A stretch of DNA of 64,000 bases. It comes from Calamus simplicifolius (lineage: Eukaryota; Streptophyta; Magnoliopsida; Arecales; Arecaceae). The stretch is from contig UESW01004012.1 in the NCBI GenBank assembly GCA_900491605.1, positions 954,177 to 1,018,176 on the forward strand, given 5' to 3'. Under the pieces are notes generated by a model. That model did not search any database. It saw only the letters and a program-made list of their open reading frames with translations, and had not been told where the DNA came from. Both the position numbers and the translations under genes were made by a program. Below are positions 56,150 through 64,000 of this stretch, in pieces (position 1 is the stretch's first letter; each line of letters starts with the position of its first letter).

Positions 56150-58145
56150 GATCGGACCGATCAGCGATGATCCGATGGTTGCGATCGATCCAAGCTGTGA
56201 TCCCAATCGGTCACGATCGATCTCGGACCGTGGCGATTGGTCCGATTGCCGATGATCTAACGGTTGCAATCGATCCAAGCTATGATCCCGATCGGCCATG
56301 ACCGATCTCGGACCGTGGCGATCGGTCCGATCAGCGACGATCCGATGATTGCGATCGATCCAAGCCGTGATCCCGATCGGCCATGACTGATCTCGGACCG
56401 TGGCGATCGGTCCGATCGCCGACGATCCGATGGTTGCAATCGATCCAAGCTGTGATCCCGATCGGCCACGATCGATCTCAGACCGTGGCGATCGGTCCGA
56501 TCGGTGACGATCTGATGGTTGCGATCGATCCAAGCCCTGATCCCGATCGGCCACGATCGATCTTGGACTGTGGCGATTGATCCGATCGCTGACGATCCGA
56601 CGGTTGCGATCGATCCAAGCCGTGATCCTGATCGGCCACGATCGATCTCGGACCATGGCGATTGGTCCGATCGGCAACGATCCGATGGTTGCGATCGATC
56701 CAAGCCCTGATCCCGATCGGCCACGATCGATCTCGGACCGTGGCGATCGGTCCGATCGCCGACGATCCGACAGTTACGATCGATCCAAGCCCTGATCGAT
56801 CCTGGTCGGCGATGAATGATCTCGGACCATCATAATTGATCCGATAGGCGACGATGAATGATCTCGGACCATCATAATTGATCCGATAGGCGACGATCTG
56901 ACGGTTGCGACCGATCCAAACCATGATCCCGATCGGCCACGACCGATCCCGGACCGTTGCAATCAGTCCGAGATCGATGATGATCCGACGGTTGCGATCG
57001 ATCGAAGCCATGATCTCGATCGGCCATGATCGATCTTGGACCGTGGCGATCGGTCCGATCGGCGACGATCCGACGGTTGCGATCGATCCAAGCCCTGATC
57101 CCGATCGGCCACGATCGATCTCGGACCGTTGCGATCGGTCCGAGATCGCTGACGATCCGATGGTTGCGATCGATCCAAGCCCTGATCCCAATCGGCCACG
57201 ATCGATCTCAGACCATGGCGATCGATCTGATCGGCGACGATCCGATGGTTGCGATCGATCCAAGCCGTGATCCCGATCGGCCATGACCGATCTCGGACCG
57301 TGGCGATCAGTCCAATCGGCGACGATCTGACGGTTGCGATCGATCCAAGCCCTGATCCCGATCAGCCACGATCGATCTCGGACCGTGGCGATCGGTCCGA
57401 TCGCCGATGATCCGACAATTGCGATCGATCCAAGCCCTGATCGATCCCGATCGGCGATGAACGATCTCGGACCGTCACGATCGATCCGATGGGCAACGAT
57501 CTAACGGTTGCGATCGATCCATGCCGTGATTCCGATCGGCCACAACCAATTCCGGACCATTGCAATCAGTCCGAGATCGGCCACGATCTGATAGTTACGA
57601 TTGATCGAAGCCATAATCCCGATCAGCCACGACCGATCTCGGACCATGGCGATCGGTCCGATCGCTGACGATCCGACGGTTGCGATCGATCGAAGCCGTG
57701 ATCCCGATCGGCCACGACCGATCTCAGACTGTGGTGATCAGTTCGATCGTCGACGATCCGACGGTTGCGATCGATCCAAGCCGTGATCCTGATCGAGCAC
57801 GACCGATCTTGGACCATGGCGATCTGTCCGATCGGCGATGATTCGACGGTTGCGATCGATCCAAGCCCTAATCCCGATCGGCCACGACCGATCTTGGACC
57901 GTGGCGATCGGTCCAATCGGCGACGATCCGACGGTTGCGATCGATCCAAGCCCTGATCCCGATCGTCCACTACCGATCTCGGACCGTGGCGATCGGACCG
58001 ATCGGCGTCGATCTGACTGTTGCCATCGATCCCAACCCTGATCCCGATCGGCCATGACCGATCTCGGACCATGGCGATCGATCTGATCAGCGACGATCCG
58101 ACGGTTCCGATCGATTTCGATCGGCCACGACCGATCTCGAACCGA
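56150..58145. repeat. 85-bp minisatellite in CACTA-2
   Basis: About 23 copies of an 85-bp unit beginning GATCGGCCACGATCGATCTC, with GGACCGTGGCGATCGGTCCG and GGTTGCGATCGATCCAAGCC. It is the same unit as in CACTA-1 with systematic changes (GGCCACGA for GGCGAGGA; GTGGCGATCGG for GTTGCGATCGA). A few units are shortened or rearranged around 56780-56900 and 57430-57600. Confidence 0.93.
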
Positions 58146-58251
58146 TCGCTATTTAGCATAATTAATTTTTTTAAAAATTATTGCGATGCAAAGGGTTGCA
58201 TCGTAATTTTTTAATATGATAATTATATTATATAAAAATTAATTTTATTTA

Positions 58252-59644
58252 AAATATGTTGATCTAATTATTGATTTTGATGATTAACAAAACTATTTGA
58301 GTATAACATTTGAAGTTACTAATGATCTTGATTAAGTTTTTCAGTGTATGACTTGATTCATTAATCAAAATCACAAGACAAATCAAGTTCTAGTTCGAAT
58401 TTAATGTCAAGGTAAGAATTGTAGACATTAGAGTCGACACATGGAATCGTAGAGTCGACTCCGAAAAATGGCACAGACTTTGAGTCGACTCCTGGACTGT
58501 TAGAGCCGACTCCAACAGAAAAGACAGAACGATGGTTTTTCTAGCCACGACTTAGAGTCGACTCCGGGACTGTTAGAGTCGACTCGAGAAGTTTTTGTGT
58601 CGACCCCAGAAAAGCTAGAGATGACTCCAGTTCAAGCAATTTGGGGATTTTCGATTTAGACCCGACTCCAGAAAAGTTAGAGCCGACTTCAGAATGTGAG
58701 ACGCGACTCCAGAACTGTCAGAATGACTCTAAACTTTACCTTTACCTTTTAATTCCAACGGCTATTGCTATTTATGGATCTAATCCTTCTTACACTTATT
58801 TCTAACGGATAGTTTTAAACTTATTATGGATTATACTAATCTATAAGAAGGGGGTTTGCTGCATCCGAAAAAAAAGAGAGGCAAAAAGAAAAGAATAGAG
58901 ACAAATCTTTGAAATCCATCAGAAAAGAAAAGAGGGAAGATTCGAGAGGAAAGATCATACTGATTCCCCAAAAGAAAATAAAGAGATTCCAAGCCTTCAT
59001 AGCTTCACTTTGAAGAAATCTCAAGAAAAGAAGGAAGCCCTAGTTTTCTGATCTTCAGAGCTTTAAGAGCATTCTAAAGGAAGATCCATCCAAGTGAAGA
59101 GAAGAAGCAAGCCACCAAGATCTGCAAATCAGGCTTTGATTCCTATCTCTTTATTTTGTGTTCTATCATTGTCTATTTGCTCATTGGAGAAGCTTTTGTT
59201 TTATAAAAACGATTATTGTTTGCTGGGTCAATCGAAGGATTGATTCCATTGAGGCTGTTAGCCTTGTGCAAGCAGTTTGCTTGTGGTGTAAGGTTTTGTG
59301 CTGGTGAGCCTTGAAAACCAGCTGGGTTCGTTGTGCACCCGGGAAAACAACAAGTTCGAGTTGTGAGCTTACAAAACAACTCTGTTGTAATCAGATTGAT
59401 TATAGTGTGGACCCAAGAGATACTTGGGAGTGGACGTAGGTGTAGGTACACTGAACCACTATAAATCTCCTGTGTTTGGCATGATTGTCTCATTATCTTT
59501 AACTCTCCATTTGTACATATTCTGTTTTAATTTGTGTGAATCTAAGTTTTTATTTCCGCTGGGGTTTGTTTTTCAAAAGAGTTTAAATTTTTGAAAAACC
59601 CAATTCATCCCCCCTCTTGGATTGCTATCTGGACCAACAAAATA
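58252..59644 (+). mobile_element. Solo LTR of a SIRE-like Copia family
   Basis: It runs from TGTTGATCTAATTATTG (58257) to CTATCTGGACCAACA (59639), flanked by AAATA on both sides (58252-58256 and 59640-59644). No internal region or second LTR, so it is a recombination product. It resembles the complete Copia LTR in opposite orientation at its end (CCAACA preceded by a CCAAGAGGGGG-type segment) and shares the GAGTCGACTC word cluster (58430-58740). CACTA-2 subterminal sequence continues on both sides. Confidence 0.93.
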
Positions 59645-60554
59645 ATTGCGACGCAACAAGTGTGTCGCTAAATTAAAACATAATTTTTCTAATTTTTGAT
59701 TTATTGTGTCGCTATTTAACATAATTAATTTTTTTTAAAAATATTGCGATGCACTGAGTTGCATCGCAATATTTTTTTTTCATAATATTTTATAAAAATT
59801 TATTTTATTTAAAATAATTGCGACGCAATTATTGCGTCGCTAAATTAAAAATAATTTTTTTAATTTTCTGGTTTATTGCATCGCTAATGCGTCGCTATTT
59901 AATATAATTAAATTTTTTAAAACATTGCGACGCATTGTGTTGCATCGTAATTATTTTTCTCATATTTATACTTTATAAAAATTAATTTATTTAAAATAAT
60001 TGCAATGCAGTTAGTGCGTCGCTAAATTAAAAAATTATTTTTCTAATTTTTGATTTATTGCATCGCTAATGCGTCGCTATTTAACATATTTAATTTTTTT
60101 AAAAACATTGCGACACACTGAGTTGCGTCGTATTATTTTTTTCTCATATTATATTTTATAAAAATTAATTTTATTTAAATTATTTACGACGCAATTGGTG
60201 CGTCGCTAAATTAAAAATATTTTTTCTAATTTTTTGGTTTATTGCATCGCTAATGCATCGCTATTTAATATATTTAATTATTTTAAAAACATTGTGATGC
60301 ACTGAGTTGCATCGCAATATTTTTTTCATATTTATATTTTAAAAAAATAATTTAAAAATATTGCGACGTATTATTTGCGTCACTAAATAAAAAAATTTTT
60401 TTTTTTTGATTTTCTGGTTTATTGAGTTGCTAATGCGTCGCTAATTGCATCGCAATGTTTTGTTATCATGGAGGCATCGCAAAGTGGTCGTAATTTAGTG
60501 ACGCAATGATGCGTCGCTAAATTTGCGTCGCTATTTCAATATTTTCTTGTAGTG
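59645..60554. repeat. CACTA-2 right terminal subterminal repeats
   Basis: Blocks of about 180 bp, each with ATTGCGACGCA..TGCGTCGCTAA and a TGGTTTATTGCATCGCTAATG-like segment, end in a GCGACGCA cluster and the terminal repeat TTTTCTTGTAGTG at 60554. Confidence 0.87.
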
Positions 60555-60557
60555 ACT

Positions 60558-62837
60558 TATCAGTTTCCAATAAAATTGGTGAGAACCAATAAAATTAATG
60601 AAAACTAATCCTCAAATTTTGATAATTAAAGGATTCAATAATCTTCTTGATTGTTCAACTTTTATATCCTTATAAGCTATTGATTTGATATCGAAAGATC
60701 CCAACAAAGCTCTATTTATAAAGAATATTTTTAAATCCAAAAGTTCCTATCTTTCATTGATGCTAATATTCTAAAATCTGTTGACTTTTCAATTCATATA
60801 AGATATTGTTTCTTTAAAAAAATCTAAAAAAATATTTATTAAATATTTAAATTATATTCTTGACTCAAAACTAACTTTTAACTCATTTAACATGATTTTA
60901 AAATATAAAAATTTAAATAAAAAATAAAAAATATCATTATCACCATTAATGGCATTTTCATAGTATCTCTTGAAATTTCATCGGTACTTATATATTCATA
61001 AAATTATTCATAAATTCCTCAATTAAACTTAGATTTTAGTAATTTAAGATGCATTAAAATGTAGCTCAAAACCAGATATCATGGATATAGAATCAATTAA
61101 CATTTATAATTATATAATATTTAATATTTTTATCTAAATTTAATCCAATCAAATTGAATCTTAATTTAAAGTGAGCTACTCTAAAAGTATTGGGTCTCAC
61201 ATCAGATCCGTGATACCCTATAATATTTTCAAGTTCAAATGTTTACTTGAGTTGCCAATTCAAGTAAATGTATTTTTGAGGTTTTGGTAGGAGGTGAGTG
61301 GAGTTGCCATTCGGGAGAACATGCTAATAAATCTATAAAAAGGTCATCAATTCTCCGCTATCTTGGGGAGATATATTGTAGATAGTGGAAAGGAATAGCC
61401 TGTATTGGTTGTTGTGAAGGAATATTGCCTCCATTTTATCTACGCTATGGTTATTAATGATTCATCTCCTTGTTACTAAAATGATATAGAAAACAATGAT
61501 TCTTTCAATGCCCTTAAAATATATCTTACAAAGTTTTATCATGGAAAAGCTAGATGGATTGAACATGATGCCATCATAGTTGTCATTGGTGAAAATGATC
61601 CATGTATGTCAACATAAGCAGGAGGTGCCAAATTCATTGTTGACAAAAAAATTGTGGTCAACCATGATAAGCCATTTGGAATTTTATTCACGAAATAAGA
61701 ATTCAAATATATATTCTACAAGGCTAGACGGCATTTGAAGTCCAAAGAAAGTGATCTTAGATTTGCTGTAGATATAGGTAAGAATTTCTCTTACATTTAT
61801 ATATGTGCATGTGCATGCTAATGTGATCATACAAATTTTTTTAATGCATTATTATTGATATTATGATAACTAGACATGAAAATTAATTGTAAAAATTTTA
61901 TTGGTATAATCATATATATTTTGTTAGTGTGATAGCCATATCATGTTGTTTAAAAATGAAAAGCTATTATGATGAAAATGTGGCATATGATTATCAATTG
62001 TAGGCACATAATCAAAATTTTATGTGGTATGATAAAATGATATTGAAATTTATATTTATAAATTAGGAATTGATAAAGAATAAGGATGATGATATAAAAA
62101 GTTAGGTAATGGATTAGTTATGTGCATTTGCTATTACTGCAAAATAAAATGTAGATCAATGTCTTTTGTTACCATAGACTATAGGATGGTTTAATTGTCA
62201 TCGTGGGTTGAAGTGGGTTGAAGCGTAGTTAAATGTTTATGGTCACCGCAGGCTACAGTGCAATTAGATATGGCTGCCAACATCGGCTGAGATTCAATTG
62301 GTTGTTATCACAAGTGTGCATGATCAGACTTGCTTGCCTACCATGAGCTAATACATGGCTTTGATTAGTCCATTGCCAAGCTAGTGAGATTGATCTTGTG
62401 TATAATACAAATAATGAACTTAGTTAAAGATATTATCGATAGATGTGACCCGCAAGGATTGTAGTATTTTGTAAGCAACTATATTAATGCATATCATTTA
62501 ATTGCTCACCTATGCATACAAATATTTTTATTTATTAATATTTTATGATGAGTATACATGTGCATGTGAGTGTATGCAACGGATTCTTATTAGTTTAGGT
62601 TCATTACATTCTTTTTGCATATCTTTTATTTATTTACAGAGCCCCAGAATGGTTAGGATTAAGGATGGATTATGTCTGAACAGAAGTAAGAGATCATAAA
62701 AATGGCTTTAGAATTTTTGCTGGAGAGAGGTTTTGAAGTAGTTAAGAACAAATTAGGTCATTGAATATCACACTTTATAATTACTTAATTTATAATTCTT
62801 ATGAGCTAATCAATATTTATTTAAAATTCAATGTATC
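60558..62837. other. AT-rich spacer with a possible exon remnant
   Basis: Mostly AT-rich with no clear element. Around 61480-61782 a plus-strand frame reads FNALKIYLTKFYHGKARWIE, then GGAKFIVDKKIVVNHDKPFG and FYKARRHLKSKESDLRFAVD, broken by two or three stops and followed by GTAAG near 61780, so it may be a decayed exon. I do not recognise the family. Nothing else is evident to 62837. Confidence 0.35.
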
Positions 62838-63216
62838 TGATGACGCCAAGTCACCTTCTTCAAACGTCGGGGAAAACGGACGTCTCGCTCCGGGAAGTCC
62901 TGCAAGAAAAGTCCCCGAGGACCGGTGGCACCGGTGGGGACCCTCCGACGATCAAGTCAGTGGCTTGGGTTCAGACAAAGAACCACCCCCGCGAAGAGAA
63001 GCTGAGGCAGTTAGGGTTTTGAGCAGGGAGGAAGAAAGCTCAGAAAAACCAGGGTTGGATCCCACTTACAGCGTGAATGTGTGTCCTTTATACCTGTCTG
63101 AATGCCGTGACTTGCAGCTTTGGGAAGGTCTTCGTTGTATCGTCACCGGTGATGGGACCGGGCGCCGTTGCTAGGGGTAACGAATCGTACACCCTAGCAA
63201 GGTATGGTGGCGCACC

Positions 63217-63475
63217 ATGCAGTGCAATGTCGCTATGAGGCACGTACTTACGGAGGTAGATGGCAGGCAATGGCATGCAACAAACATCGTTATGAGGCAT
63301 GGCCCTCCGTATTGGAGCACAATCACGGAGGTACTGGATGGCATGCTGTGGCAAGGCTCGGTCACGCACAGGGGCATGCAACACGCCAAACATCGTTATG
63401 AGGCATGGCCCTCCGTATTGGAGCACAATCACGGAGGTACCGGATGGTACACTACGGCAAGGCACAGCCATGGGC
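63217..63475. repeat. 106-bp tandem duplication in the partial LTR
   Basis: AAACATCGTTATGAGGCATG starts at 63282 and again at 63388, each followed by CTCCGTATTGGAGCACAATC. A diverged third copy precedes them at about 63220. Confidence 0.85.
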
Positions 63476-63526
63476 TGAAATCATGCGTGAGCACCGCGCG
63501 TCGGCGGTTGAGCAGTGCGTTGGCGG

Positions 63527-64000
63527 TGCACTCCGAGGCCGGTGGGGGCCCCGGGGTTAAGGTATGATTTCCCCGCTCCCGACCCCGAGGGGGTGCCGGG
63601 AATGGGGAAATGAGGATGCGCCCCGAGGCCGGTAGGGGCCCCGGGGTTAAGGTATGATTTCCCCGCTCCCGACCCCGAGGGGGTGCCGGGAATGGGGAAA
63701 TGAGGATGCGCCCCGAGGCCGGTAGGGGCCCCGGGGTTAAGGTATGATTTCCCCGCTCCCGACCCCGAGGGGGTGCCGGGAATGGGGAATGAGGATGCGC
63801 CCCGAGGCCGGTAGGGGCCCCGGGGTTAAGGTATGATTTCCCCGCTCCCGACCCCGAGGGGGTGCCGGGAATGGGGAAATGAGGATGCGCCCCGAGGCCG
63901 GTAGGGGCCCCGGGGTTAAGGTATGATTTCCCCGCTCCCGACCCCGAGGGGGTGCCGGGAATGGGGAAATGAGGATGCGCCCCGAGGCCGGTAGGGGCCC
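63527..64000. repeat. 90-bp tandem array at the window end
   Basis: At least five copies of a 90-bp unit (GAGGCCGGTAGGGGCCCCGG, then GGTTAAGGTATGATTTCCCC). The copies are almost identical; one is a base shorter (GGGGAATGAG near 63785). The array continues out of the window. Confidence 0.95.

Larger units (their letters stand above)
27474..60557 (-). mobile_element. CACTA-2: En/Spm-like transposon with nested insertions
   Basis: The left end is CACTATAAGGGGAAAAATAT (27477), a mutated version of the CACTACAAGAAAAT terminus. The right end is TTTTCTTGTAGTG (to 60554). ACT flanks both ends (27474-27476 and 60555-60557). The subterminal repeats, TNPA-like and TNP2-like genes, GC-rich block and 85-bp array follow the same order as CACTA-1. 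Of 33.1 kb, about 21 kb (33080-54062) is a nested gypsy derivative that itself contains a Copia element, and 1.4 kb (58257-59639) is a solo LTR. Removing them leaves about 10.7 kb, the same size as CACTA-1. Confidence 0.93.
62838..64000 (-). mobile_element. Partial LTR of another gypsy-type element
   Basis: It starts TGATGACGCCAAGTCACC, close to the LTR edge of the derivative at 33080 (TGATGATGCCAAATCACT), so it reads in minus orientation with its 3' LTR edge here. A minus-strand TATAAAGG lies at 63092-63085, at the same relative place. It holds a 106-bp duplication and a 90-bp array and runs past the window end. No coding region in view. Confidence 0.7.

Noticed and set aside
62403..62760. 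Short plus-strand frames in the AT-rich spacer
   Set aside because: No motif, short length, base composition like the surrounding spacer.

Overview
The window is nuclear DNA from a seed plant, most likely a monocot. It holds plant-type LTR retrotransposons (a Ty3/gypsy element of the Tat type, a SIRE-type Copia element, a short Copia derivative), two En/Spm-like CACTA transposons, a LINE fragment and a G-type lectin receptor kinase fragment. A palm or related monocot is only my guess. Almost nothing outside 10.75-16.29 kb is non-transposon DNA. I see no rRNA, tRNA or CRISPR array.

Layout. 1-1114: AT-rich DNA, possibly a MITE. 1115-10745: a Tat-type gypsy element in plus orientation, bounded by TTGAC target-site duplications. 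It has broken gag, protease, RT and two RNase H regions, no recognisable integrase, a 24-bp minisatellite where integrase would begin, and an antisense three-exon gene with its own TATA box. 10746-16290: the only host-like island. It carries an unrecognised gene split by a small non-autonomous Copia element (11807-13128), a truncated lectin-receptor fragment, an unrecognised remnant and a LINE tail. 16291-26952: CACTA-1 with TTA duplications, inserted next to the LINE tail. 27474-60557: CACTA-2 with ACT duplications, stretched to 33 kb by later insertions. 60558-62837: AT-rich spacer. 62838-64000: the start of another gypsy-type LTR in minus orientation, with a very uniform 90-bp array.

The nesting inside CACTA-2 can be read from the junctions. 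A non-autonomous gypsy derivative with an LTR-internal-LTR-internal-LTR structure (33080-54062, minus) sits in the transposase leader intron. A 10.6-kb SIRE-type Copia element (41754-52380, minus, GGCTG duplications) sits in the second internal region of that derivative. A solo LTR of a related Copia family (58257-59639, plus, AAATA duplications) sits near the right end of CACTA-2.

The two CACTA elements share terminal inverted repeats, subterminal palindromes built on TGCGTCGC/GCGACGCA, a GC-rich leader with GGTGGCCTGGCCACC palindromes, two minus-strand genes (TNP2-like and a Transposase_24/TNPA-like partner) and an 85-bp minisatellite. Each has lost a different internal segment. Most coding regions carry single-base frameshifts or isolated stops, so few if any of these elements look autonomous as written. 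The SIRE-type Copia is the least decayed. All positions were read by eye without alignment software, so array and domain borders are approximate.
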